64,000 nucleotides of DNA, from positions 115,843 to 179,842 of the forward strand of contig JASEVX010000337.1 of NCBI GenBank assembly GCA_031761405.1. Direction: 5' to 3'. The stretch is from Serripes groenlandicus. Its lineage: Eukaryota; Mollusca; Bivalvia; Cardiida; Cardiidae. The notes below the pieces were generated by a model. The model had not been told where the DNA came from. It made no database searches and was given only the letters and a program-made list of their open reading frames with translations. Both the position numbers and the translations under genes were made by a program. Of the stretch, positions 54,701 through 64,000 are shown piece by piece. The stretch's first letter is position 1. The number at the start of each line of letters is the position of its first letter.

Positions 54701-55190
54701 CGTAGATGGATGACAAATGGTTCCTAAAGGTATAAACCCTTAAAACCCAAATGAAAACCTTAAACACAAACCTTAAACCTAGGTGTCTACGCCACCGCCG
54801 ACGCCGCCGACGGTGCCGACGGTGCCGACGGTGCCGACGGTGCCGACGCCGGGGGTAACACATAAGCTCTCCTGTACTTCGTACTGGCGAGCTAAAAATG
54901 AACAAACCTTTCAACATTTTAATAGCTACTGTTGTCATTCCTTGTCGTTTATTGATGCCTGTTGATTCAGCCTGTCGCACAATTCCAAAAGCTCCCGAGC
55001 CTAGCTCCTTTCCCAAACACAACCTGTTCCTAGAAAACTCCCATTTACTGTCGAGAGGCAGTTCATATCTTGATGCCAGGGTCAAGTCAGATGAAAGCTG
55101 TTGTCTTTGTCCTGTCCGTTCAATTCTTACCGTTGGGATGATAAAGGGTGGGGTTGCGGCATCGTAACCATATGGATGGTACAAGTCATT
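51449..55190 (-). CDS. FGFR-like receptor tyrosine kinase, two exons, core missing
   Basis: Fragment of a receptor tyrosine kinase that would signal from the plasma membrane. The upstream exon (55190-54908) codes a juxtamembrane part, [11 protein letters not shown] before the kinase, the glycine loop [12 protein letters not shown] and the strand VAIKMLK with the ATP-binding Lys. The downstream exon (51764-51449) codes [42 protein letters not shown] and [21 protein letters not shown] and GHRM point to the FGFR family; a Cad96Ca-type kinase is the main alternative. Helix C, hinge, HRDLAARN and DFG are not found in the 3.1 kb between. The upstream exon ends in phase 1 and the downstream one starts in phase 0, so direct joining would shift the frame. 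No signal peptide, Ig or membrane exon was seen to the right. Confidence 0.88.
51807..51862. mobile_element. MITE left arm in FGFR-like intron
   Basis: GTTAAACCCTTTCCCATAAA then CCTGCAGCAGATGACTTTGA. Confidence 0.5.
52162..52289. mobile_element. MITE right half in FGFR-like intron
   Basis: ACACTGTGACAAAAGGCGAA, the hairpin GCTTGTTTTGAGC, GTCTGCTGCATATGCATCAG, then AAGGG and TTAA at 52286-52289. Confidence 0.65.
52666..54896 (+). mobile_element. 2.2-kb tandem-unit element in the FGFR-like gene
   Basis: Opens AACAAGAGGCCCAAGGGC. It has two short units with AATCTTGGTGAAGGTCCACT, then about ten units of roughly 178 bases (53000-54740; TTAAACGTTAAACGCAAACC, GAACCAAGTAGAAATGACCT, CAATCAATGTCATAATAGTG). 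A GC-rich GACGGTGCC microrepeat (54790-54850) follows. It ends CGAGCTAAAAATG. It lies antisense to the kinase exons and occupies the place of the missing ones. Every 178-base unit holds TGACCTTGA. Confidence 0.85.
54908..55190 (-). CDS. FGFR-like exon: juxtamembrane region and kinase N-lobe
   Basis: Minus-strand acceptor CCCACAG before 55190 and donor AAAG|GTTTGT below 54908. The glycine loop GSGAFG is intact and AIK supplies the ATP-binding Lys. The 3' end of a repeat (GAGCTAAAAATG) lies only about 12 bases inside the intron. Confidence 0.88.
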
Positions 55191-55956
55191 CTGTGGGATA
55201 TATAGATCATCAGTTAGGTTTTATGATGTTTTTAATTTACTATTAATTCACTTTAAATTGAACTGTGAAAATAAATAGTGAAATTTCAAGAGTGTTTTGC
55301 TTGAAAACATTAAAGGCAATAATCTGACATGACAAATATTTATTGAAAAGATTGAGTCCCTACTCATTGTACAAAGCATATGATTAAACTAACATTGCAT
55401 AGCTGAGATTTTTCAATTTTCACTGATGATTTCAAAATGAATAATTATATAATGCTAACAAAATCAAATTAATACAAATCAATATGTAAAGGAAGATTGC
55501 CTATTATTTAGCCCTTTCCAACACAAGACAATATTAACATAACTAAGAAACAGGCGCGTAGCTGCCTATACGCGAGTACGCCCCTGAATCCACATGATTT
55601 AAGGCGAATACAATATTAACTGAATCATTGTATATATTACATTGTAACACAGAAGAAGCCGCATATTTTCTAACTAAAGGCGTACTTTAATAATAACACT
55701 ATTGCTTTTGACAAGTAATAGCTACTGTTGGTGGCTGGACGTACTTCTTTGCTATGGAAAAAGGTATATAGTTGTGTAAGTTGGTTTGGGTTAGTCAATG
55801 TACAAAACCAACTTACAAAAACTCTGTTACTATTGACAAAGTGATAGCTACTGTTGGTTGTGGTCCGTACTTTTGTGCTTTTTAAATGTGAATCATACCT
55901 TTATACACAGCATCTTGCACACATAACTGATTAATGAGAACATGCTATATCACTTA
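55191..55956. other. upstream of the FGFR-like exon, nothing recognised
   Basis: AT-rich. I looked for membrane and Ig-domain exons on the minus strand and saw none. A duplicated ATAGCTACTGTTGGTGG-like phrase occurs near 55719 and 55845. Confidence 0.45.
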
Positions 55957-56290
55957 ACATGTCATAGAGTTGCCTCTGTCTAAGTTTAACATTGGTAGAA
56001 ACTGGTCGGATGAGATCTCTATACCAACGATACGATCGTTTTCAATATAGTTTAATCGTTGAACGTTTTTCTGTAAACTATGTTTGACCATGATCGCTGT
56101 ACCCGCCTTTCCGCATCTATAAGTAGTAAAAGCCTCGATTGACCTATCAATGGTAACAATAGACGCGTAGTTGGGATGGATAGTGTCCATAAATGTTGCG
56201 GAGCGTGGTAGAAGCTTATGCTCACTTAAGAGTGCAATGTCAATGTGCTTACTATCTAACATTTGACGAGGTTCTAACCAAACTGCACTA
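55957..56290 (-). pseudogene. LINE endonuclease-domain fragment
   Basis: Minus-strand open stretch with IDIALLSEHKLLP, FMDTIHPNYASIVTID, CGKAGTAIMVKHSLQKNV and NDRIVGIEI. The spacing of DI..LSEH.L, G..G.AI..K.SL and DRI.GI fits the start of the AP-endonuclease-like domain of LINE elements. In intact members the E of SEH is catalytic. It breaks off after about 100 residues with no RT. Similar in type to the fragment at 48492-48728 but on the other strand, so not clearly one element. Confidence 0.62.
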
Positions 56291-56720
56291 ATTAAGTGGC
56301 AGGCTGATACTCATTCTTCATTCATCATACCCCCATCAGCCTATAGTTTTTATAACATATTTGAACCTTTTTTTGTTCGATTTTTCTGACGAAGTGTACG
56401 CATTGGCGTACGTGCGTGTGCCTGGATACACGCCTGAATTATTGTTGATAATGATAATTGATGACTATATAGGAATTTACTCATGAAGATTAACGAATAC
56501 ATACGAAGCTGCTCATTAATGCCTAATGACTACATATAAGTTATTCATGATGATTGCTGACTATATATAACGTTGCTCATGATGATGTATGACTATTTAT
56601 GGCGTTGCTCATAATGACTGTTGACTATATATGATGTTGCTCATGATGCTTCCGGACTATATGTTGCTATTGATGGTTACTGTATACATATGTCGTTTTC
56701 ATGATGATTGCTAACTGACC
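56291..56720. repeat. loose ~50-base repeats of TCATGATGATT.. DGACTATATA type
   Basis: GTTGCTCATGATGATGTATG, GACTATATATAACG and close variants recur six or so times between 56450 and 56710 with uneven spacing. Confidence 0.5.
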
Positions 56721-57247
56721 TTGCCGGGGATCAATCACAATGAAAACGATGACACCATGTTTGTTAGGATTCGGTTCTCCCTCGAATCATGTCAGGGCTG
56801 TACGTTGGTTATGTATAAGAGACTTTATTTACTTCACACATCAGTTACCCATAGAATAAGGGTGTGTCATACACAAAATCAACCAATTGCTCCCAATGTC
56901 ACATTAAGGTCTCAAATACTATTACATCATATGTTACTTCTAAGTATGTGTATTTCGGTGTTCCTCATCCATTGACTGATTTTTATACCCACGCTTTTTC
57001 AAAAGCGATGGAAATATTGCAATTGTCTCCGTGGGTCCGTCCGCATAGGAGAGTACCGGTACTTGTGATGTGCGTGTTTCTCCTAAAGACCAAACTCCAC
57101 CCTTTTAAAGACACTTATATAAATAGTGTTTTTGTTTCTTTTATAATGAATGGTAAGCAAGTCCCTTTGGACATTACGACGTGCAACGAATGGTCAGCTG
57201 AAAATGTTCTTCGTATACTGACGGATGAACGGTACCAAAACTATTAG
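56721..57247 (+). CDS. hypothetical open frames, unrecognised
   Basis: Two overlapping frames, 56721-56975 and 56864-57247. The second, 127 residues, runs through YVYFGVPHPLTDFYTHAFSK, RVPVLVMCVFLL and SAENVLRILTDERYQNY to a TAG. It is long for AT-rich DNA and has a mixed composition with a hydrophobic stretch. It could be the decayed C-terminus of a gene or a repeat-derived frame. I recognise no domain and no splice context. Confidence 0.25.
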
Positions 57248-57515
57248 CCTTTTCCTTAACGGGGGACATGCACGAATTTGACCAAATGACTCAGAGTCCA
57301 GTACCTGGTTTCCGTACGCCTTCTGACAGACAGACAGGGAAAATCTTACTTCATGCACATCCTCACGTTGTAGACTGCAACCAACTCAGTATCGGTCCAG
57401 CCGTTAAGGAGATTCGAGAAGTTGCGCTTACAAGCATATGGACAGACAAACATGGTGGTATCGTGTTATGTTTGTTTACCCAAACGATCATGAACTGTCA
57501 ACGGGATATAACATG

Positions 57516-57788
57516 AACAAGAGGCCCATGAGGGCCCATGCTCTACTGGCATGGTTCTTGAAGGCGTTATTGTGACAATCAAAAATAAAGACTGTATCGT
57601 GTTAACAAGCTATATGATCTATAGCATTTTTGACAATTTTAAGGGCCGTTTCCAGTCTTGCATGGGTATAAGTTTTATTGAGATAAAATCACAAATAAAG
57701 ACTATCATGTTAGCGAGAGATTGTTAACAGACGCACGGACGAATCGCCACGACATAAGCCTGTCTGGCCTTTGGCCAGTAGAGCTAAA
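57516..57788 (+). mobile_element. short complete tandem-unit element
   Basis: From AACAAGAGGCCCATGAGGGC to the hairpin CTGGCCTTTGGCCAG and AGAGCTAAAAATG in about 270 bases, with less than two internal units. It is the minimal version of the element at 5371-6836 and defines both ends. Confidence 0.82.
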
Positions 57789-57922
57789 AATGGTTCGATC
57801 TTGCGTCATTCATAAATGGACTGTTTAACAGTCTGTGTAAGACAGCAGCCTGGTGCTTGGAAAGTTGTGTATAAAGACCAGGAAGCGCACGAGTAGATGA
57901 ATTGTTCGCCATGATATGACTG

Positions 57923-59156
57923 AACAAGAGGCCCAAGAGGGTCAGTATCGCTCCACGGCCATAAGGCAAAAATAAAATCTCCAAACAGCCCTGCCCCCTG
58001 GTGGCTATTTTGTTTACCAACCACCATGGCTTAAAGGAATCTTGTAGAGTGTCACCCAAGGAATGTTTCTGCAAAATTATTTGAAAATCGGCCTGACACT
58101 TTCGGAGGAGAGGATATTTTAAGTTTTCACTATAGCCATATAAGGCAAAATAGCCCCACCCCCTGGCAGCCATATTTTTCAACCAATCAACATGGCTTGA
58201 AGGAATCTGATAGAGGGGTAAGCCTAGGAACATTTCTACAATTTTTTTTGAATATCAGCCAAACACTTTCGGAGGAGGAGATTTTTTAAGTTTTCACTAT
58301 GGTCATATAAGGCAAAATAGCCCCGCCCTCTGGCGGCCATGTTTTTCGACCAATCAACATGGCTTAGAGGAATCTGATAGAGAGTCCCCCAATGAACATT
58401 TCTACAAAATTATATGAAAATCGGCTAAACACTTTCGGAGAAGATGATTTTTTAAGTTTGCACTATAGCACCCCCTGACGGCCATGTTTTTCAACCAATC
58501 AACATTTCTTGAAGGAATCTAATAAAGGGTCACCCAAGGAACATTTCTACAAAATTATTTGAAAATCGGCTGGACACTTTTGGAGGAGAAGATTTTTTAA
58601 GTTTTCTCTTTAGCCATATAGGCAAAATAGCCCCGCCCTGTGACGGCCATGTTTTTTTTACCAATCAACATGGCTTGAAGGAATCTGATAGAGGGTCACC
58701 AATGAAACATTTCTACAAAATTATTTGAAAATCTGCTGAACACTTTTGGAGAAGAAGATTTTATAAGTTTTCACTATTGCAATATAAGGCAAAATAGCCC
58801 CGCCCCCCCTGGCGGCCATGTTTTTCAATCAACATTTCTTGAAGGAATCTAATAAAGAGTCACCCAAGGAACATTTCTACGAAATTATTTGAAAATCGGC
58901 CTGACACTTTTGGAGAAGAAGATTTTTTAAGTTCTCACAATTTTTTTCTTTCGGTTGCCATGGAAACCAGAATTTCGAATGGATCAAAAAAAAAAGTTGA
59001 AGGAATTTAGCAGAGGACATTGAGAGGATGCTTCCCATGAAGTTTCAACCAAATTGGCCAAGTGGTTAGGGAGAAGAAGTCATTTAAAGGAAAAAGTTAA
59101 CGCACGCACAATTCGCCATGACATAAGCTCGACTGGCTTTCAGCCAGTGGAGCTAA
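57923..59156 (+). mobile_element. tandem-unit element, about seven ~155-base units
   Basis: From AACAAGAGGCCCAAGAGGGT, through units like those at 44997-46462, to the hairpin CTGGCTTTCAGCCAG and TGGAGCTAAAAAT. Same ends as the element at 57516 but a different internal unit. Confidence 0.85.
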
Positions 59157-59524
59157 AAATTGTTGAAACTGCATTAAACTTCAATTGATCTGGCTGGTGT
59201 CAGGATAGATCGATCAGTACTGGTATCGTAAAAGGAAGTGGGAGAGAGTGAAGTAAAAGATAGACGGACACAATCAATTTAATGTCAACGTTTTATTACC
59301 AATAATACAATAACATATTATACATAATTGAAAGTAAGTACTGTCATCAAACGTCCCATGAGAAAACAAACATTGTCTTCATTTAATGCACCGCCCAGCC
59401 AGGATCAGCTTAACCATTACCCTGTAGATTTTGCACTGAAAATAAAATATTAGATATAGACAGACAAAATTAGTTGGAAAATGTCAAATAAAATCAGACG
59501 GTACACACACAGTTAATTTAATTA

Positions 59525-61310
59525 GAGCTAGAACATACTGTCTACATGGTTTTACAATGTAAAGCCAGATCAGACTGTACACATAATTAATTTAAGTATA
59601 GCAAGCAAATACTGTCAACATGGTTTTACAGTGTATAGTTAGATTAGACTGTACACATAAATAATTTTAAGAAGAGCCAGCAAATACTGTACACATAAAT
59701 AATTTAAGTAGAGCCAGCAAATACTGTCAACCTGGTTTTACAGTGTAGAGTCAGATCAGACTGTACACATAAAACAATTAAGTAGAGCCAGCAAATACTG
59801 CCAATATGGTTTTACAGTGTAGAATTAGATCAGACTGTACACATAGTTAATTTAAGTAGAGCCACCAAATACTGCCAATATGGTTTTACAGTGTAGAGTT
59901 AGATCAGACTGTACACATAAATACTTTAAGTAGAGCCAGCAAAAATACTGTCAACTTGGTTTTACAGTGTAGAGTTAGATCAGACTGTACACATAGTTAA
60001 TTTAAGTAGAGCCAGCAAATACTGTCAACATGGTTTTACAGTGTAGAGTTAGATCAGACTGTACACATAAATAATTTAAGTAGAGCCAGCAAATACTGTC
60101 AAGGTGGTTTTACAGTGTAGAGTTAGATCAGACTGAACACATGAATAAATTAAGTAGAGCCAGCAAATACTGTCAACCTGGTTTTAGAGTGTAGAGTTAG
60201 ATCAGACTGTACACATAAATAATTTAAGTAAAGCCAGCAAATAATGTCAACATGGTTTTACAGTGTAGAGTAAGATCAGACGTTATACACATAAATAATT
60301 TAAGAAGAGCCAGCAAATACTGTCAACATGGTTTTACAGTGTAGAGTTAGATCAGACTGTACACATACATAATTTAAGAAGAGCCAGCAAATACTGTCAA
60401 CTTGGTTTTACAGTGTAGGGTTAGATCAGACTGTAGGCATACATAAATTAAGTAGAGCCAGCAAATACTGTCAACATGGTTTTACAGTGCTGAGTTAGAT
60501 CAGACTGTACACATAAATAATTTAAGAAGAGCCAGCAAAAACTGTCAACATGGTTTTACAGTGTAGAGTTAGCAGACTGTACACATAAATAATTTAAGTA
60601 GAGCCAGCAAATACTGTCAACTTCGTTTTACAGTGTAGAGTTAGATTAGACTGTACACATAAATAATTTAAGTAGAGCCAGCAAAAACTGTCAACATGGT
60701 TTTACAGTGTAGAGTTAGATCAGACTGTACATATAGTTAATTTAAGTAGAGCCAGCAAATACTGTCAACTTGGTTTTACAGTGTAGAGTTAGATCAGACT
60801 GTACACATACATAATTTAAGTAGATCCAGCAAATACTGTCAACATGGTTTTACAGTGTTGAGTTAGATCAGACTGTACACATAAATAATTTAAGAAGAGC
60901 CAGCAAATACTGTCAACATGGTTTTACAGTGTAGAGTTAGATCAGACTGTACACATAAATAATTTAAGTAGAGCCAGCAAATACTGTCAACTTGGTTTTA
61001 CAGTGTAGAGTTAGATCAGACTGTACACATAAATAATTTAAGTATAGCCAGCAAATACTGTCAACATGGTTTTACAGTGTAGAGTTAGATCAGACTGTAC
61101 ACATAGTTAATTTAAGTAGAGCCAGCAAATACTGTCAACTTGGTTTTACAGTGTAGAGTTAGATCAGACTGTACACATAAATAATTTAAGTATAGCCAGC
61201 AAATACTGTCAACATGTTTTTACAGTGTAGAGTTAGATCAGACTGTACACATAGTTAATTTAAGTAGAGCCAGCAAATACTGTCAACTTGGTTTTACAGT
61301 GTAGAGTTAG
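59525..61310. repeat. 74-base satellite, about 24 copies
   Basis: The unit is GAGCCAGCAAATACTGTCAA, CATGGTTTTACAGTGTAGAG, TTAGATCAGACTGTACACAT, AAATAATTTAAGTA. Variants ATAGTTAATTT versus ATAAATAATTT and CATGG versus CTTGG alternate in parts, suggesting two-unit amplification. Confidence 0.95.
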
Positions 61311-61517
61311 AAAAATGTTTTTTACTCAAGAACGCTTATGCCAGAACTTCATAATTGGTGTTCGAATCTATGAACTGAGTTGTACACTTTTTAAGGCAAA
61401 TGAGAAATTGCTTGCTCTCGACAGTTTCACCTTTTTTTTAAACACTATATCCAGAAGTCGTCTGCTATAGAGGTGCACAAATGTCGATGTTTAACTGGTC
61501 ATAACATTTCCCTGAAA

Positions 61518-61745
61518 GGAATCCGCCGTGGTTGAGTGGTTAGCGTCGGGGATTTCGAAACCGGGTGTCCAGGGTTCGATCCTCAGTCGCGGAATTACGG
61601 TCATGGTGGAGTGCCCTTGGGCAAGGCACATTTTCTAGCCTAGTACTGGTTTGTTCACCCAGGGATCATGAATAATTAAATTTAAATGCACGCTAAATGA
61701 CCTTAGCTGTCGATGCGCCTTAAAACAATATACATTCATTCATTT
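61518..61745 (+). mobile_element. tRNA-derived SINE, type 3
   Basis: Plus-strand head GGAATCCGCCGTGGTTGAGT, GGTTAGCGTCGGGGATTTC and GGGTTCGATCC. The body carries GTGCCCTTGGGCAAGGCAC; the 3' end is TACATTCATTCATT. Same family as 43993-44216. Confidence 0.85.
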
Positions 61746-62266
61746 CCCTGAAACTGCATGTTTTTTTATTCCTTAATTGAGAGAATCCAGCTATTAAACC
61801 AATATATCACCATTGAACGCTTGCAATAATTAAAACCCTTTCGCACATGCACATGCAAACGCATCTACTGTTGGCGGTTTTAACAGCTCTTCATGTACAA
61901 CATAAACACTTTTTAAATAATGAGCAATATATACCGTTACCAAAACGTTTTCAGTTTTTTTTTTTAAAAATGATACTTTCATTTTTAAGGAGTAACAGCA
62001 GTTTTACCTTGATGTTTTTAAAGGAATCGTGCATAATTATTGGCGGGAGAGTCTAACGTGTCTTCTTGGGCGGTTTTGGGGTAATTTCTCCTTTTCCACA
62101 ACTATTATTAAAAGTCGTCTGTTACAAAAGTCGTCAATTTGTCGTCTGCATGATGAAAAGAGTAAACTCGTCTGCGAAGTCCATTCCAGTATCGATCATT
62201 ATCTAACTGTCGCCTAACCCTCTTGTTATTATGTAAATAGTTCATTAACCCTACCATTAACAACAC
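61746..62266. other. AT-rich stretch with MITE scraps
   Basis: ACCCTTTCGCACATGC near 61834 and AATTTCTCCTTTTCCACAAC near 62085 look like worn pieces of the TTAA MITE family. Nothing coding seen. Confidence 0.4.
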
Positions 62267-62390
62267 ATGAGCCGAATGACGGGAAAACTGCGTAAAGTAT
62301 CGTCCCGGATCAGCCTAAACACGCGCAGAACAGACACTGTTCGCCTATTGTGGATTTTCTGCTTCATGAATCATTACTCCTCTATTGCCC
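62267..62390. mobile_element. GC-rich palindromic MITE, partial
   Basis: TGAGCCGAATGACGGGAAAA, CTGCGTAAAGTATCGTCCCG and GTGGATTTTCTGCTTCATGA. Confidence 0.6.
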
Positions 62391-62915
62391 AGAGATTAAT
62401 CAAGCGAATCCGAATGATCATGTAGTATTAAAGCGGACCGCTTTGGATTTCATGTAATATGTAGTGTATGTATGTATGGGAGTACAGATTTCTCCCTCGT
62501 ATAGAAATTGGAAGCAAAATAAACGTTTATTTAACACAAATAATTACATTAACTTAAATCAAAGCGCTGATGGTATAGGGGCATATGTAAGTTGAAAATA
62601 TATGGCATAGTTAATATGAACAAACATTGTTGAAACAATAAATATTTTTGAAAACACTAAAGATCCACAATGTATATTGGAATCATGCTCATAAATGAAA
62701 GACAATCGAAAGCATGCTAGAGTTATGTTTCTTGTGCACTGCACTGTAGCTTATTAGTTTCCTATACACGAAGTATTATATTGATTCATTGAACATCTAT
62801 TGAGACAATGACCGAAGAAATATATGAACAAAATGCGTTTATACCTAAAATAACAGATCAGGTTTGCGTTCGAAATATTGCATCGGTCTCCTCATCCCAA
62901 TGTATAAGTGTGACG
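62391..62915. other. AT-rich stretch, nothing recognised
   Basis: No exon with credible splice sites and no match to the repeats above. Confidence 0.45.
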
Positions 62916-63425
62916 ACTTTGAAATGGATCTGCCAAACAAAAACAAAGTTTTGACCCATTAATGCAAATCGTTACGGACAAACGGACGGATGGATGAACA
63001 GACAGTCAGTCGCTCAGGACAAAATACAAAGTTTGGGGAAACACTCATTAACGAACAAGAGCATTTCACGGAACGCATGTGTTGCACGCGAAAGTCATAT
63101 CATAAGTCAGGAAAAAAAATCAACACTTCAAACACAGCATGCTAACGTTTTGGTAATGGTGCACTGCACAGATGTTGGTTATAAGTTACCTACAAACCAA
63201 GTTTTAAATGGATACAATGGAAATTAATTGAGAAAATGGCTGAACTAAATAAGGGAACATGAAGATTACTAAAATAAGCAGACCAGAGTTATGTACCTAG
63301 TATTTTGCCGTTCTCCTGATTTCACTTCGAAATGAATCTGCCAAACAGAAACAACGTTTTGACCAATAAATGCAAACCATGACGGACGGACGAATGCACA
63401 TTCAGGCAGGCAGCCGGCCGGACGC
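62916..63425. repeat. two-copy ~400-base-spaced duplicate
   Basis: GAAATGGATCTGCCAAACAA with GTTTTGACCCATTAATGCAA near 62920 recurs as GAAATGAATCTGCCAAACAG near 63329. Both run into GGACGGACG tracts, the likely end of an element family. Confidence 0.65.
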
Positions 63426-63456
63426 CGGATAATGCCTCCAAGCGTTACAGACAGAG

Positions 63457-63748
63457 ATTGATTGATTGATTTGGGTTTAACACCGTTTTCAACAATGGTT
63501 TAGTCATATCACAGTGGCCAGTTCACCTATTCATTCATATGTTTCCTGCTTTTCTCACACCAGTACTTCACACAACATACTTTCCAAGCAACTGGCTGCT
63601 TTACTACATGGACTGTTAATTCATTGGCGAATGACGATTGTCACAGTGACTTTTGTCAAACGTCGGAAAGAATGTTGGCCGAGCTGGGGTTCGAACTCAC
63701 AATCCCCTGGATGCCGCGTCGCTACCGACTGAGCTACCAGGGCTCGGC
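63457..63748 (-). mobile_element. tRNA-derived SINE, type 1, with 10-base target duplication
   Basis: Tail ATTGATTGATTGATTTGGG, body TTTCCAAGCAACTGGCTGC, head GGGGTTCGAACTC and GACTGAGCTACCAGGGCTCG. ACAGACAGAG flanks it at 63447-63456 and 63749-63758. Confidence 0.88.
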
Positions 63749-64000
63749 ACAGACAGAGACAACACATAAAGTATTGATTACAGAAGACTGATTCTAATTC
63801 CCGAGCTCTTCACTGTTTGATGTGAAGTTTTTTCCTTTCTTCACTGAACAGTCTACCAATATCACACTGAATCATAAGCAATACTTGAGAACAAAACTGA
63901 CCAAGACCAACTTTCATATGCCTTTAATCTTATATTTTTGCGCAACGTTTTAAGAGTTAACGCAATACAAACTATAAGGATGCTAGTACGTAAAACTTAT

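Noticed and set aside
51449..55190. Direct splicing of the two kinase exons into a short kinase
   Set aside because: Phase 1 donor and phase 0 acceptor are incompatible, and the product would lack the catalytic loop and DFG.
45628..58233. Frames at 45628-45918 and 57784-58233 (minus)
   Set aside because: They are translations of the ~155-base repeat units (AAAATTATTTGAAAATC etc.) and recur wherever the units do.

Overview
The window is non-microbial, intron-bearing, AT-rich animal DNA crowded with repeats. The repertoire points to a bivalve mollusc: tRNA-derived SINEs, elements that open with AACAAGAGGCCC and end in a small hairpin plus GAGCTAAAAAT, minisatellites in nearly every long intron, and CRAL-TRIO and FGFR-type exons. 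A dreissenid is my best guess, from memory of such repeats and not provable here. There are no operons, CRISPR arrays or functional RNA genes that I can support.

Layout. 1-5 kb: palindromic TTAA-flanked MITEs, a cluster of a 12-base motif, and possible exons of an unrecognised minus-strand gene (5019-5140, 4580-4609, perhaps 9982-10097). 5.4-9.5 kb: tandem-unit elements, a MITE and a SINE with clean target duplications. 12.2-13.9 kb: a ZNF862-like, transposase-derived gene on the minus strand, broken by frameshifts and a stop but keeping a spliced intron. 15.3-20.9 kb: an LTR-like start, two 298-base direct repeats enclosing a BCOR-like ankyrin fragment, then a decayed Ty3/gypsy pol ending in a polypurine tract and LTR.

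21.0-33.9 kb: the main gene, a CRAL-TRIO lipid-transfer protein (alpha-tocopherol-transfer-protein/clavesin type) on the plus strand. Seven exons have matching splice phases and are complete from just after the start region to the stop, with one extra base in the first visible exon. Its introns hold a 28-base minisatellite, palindromic MITEs, a 26-base array, a GATCAG satellite of over 3 kb and a 34-base minisatellite; a 55-base minisatellite follows the stop.

34-51 kb: minisatellites (55, 25, 45, 56 bases), SINEs including a nested pair, an inverted second copy of a 1-kb element, long tandem-unit elements, a foldback structure and a LINE fragment. 51.4-55.2 kb: two exons of an FGFR-like receptor tyrosine kinase on the minus strand, coding the N-lobe and the end of the C-lobe. 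The helix C, hinge, catalytic-loop and DFG exons expected between them are absent; a 2.2-kb element with about ten copies of a unit carrying a TCAAGGTCA site lies there. 55-64 kb: a LINE endonuclease fragment, more tandem-unit elements, a 74-base satellite and SINEs.

The host genes do not form a pathway. What unites the window is repeat invasion of introns, with repeat edges lying within about 20 bases of several splice sites. Coordinates of repeat edges are good to roughly 5-20 bases; exon edges were set from splice consensus and reading phase.
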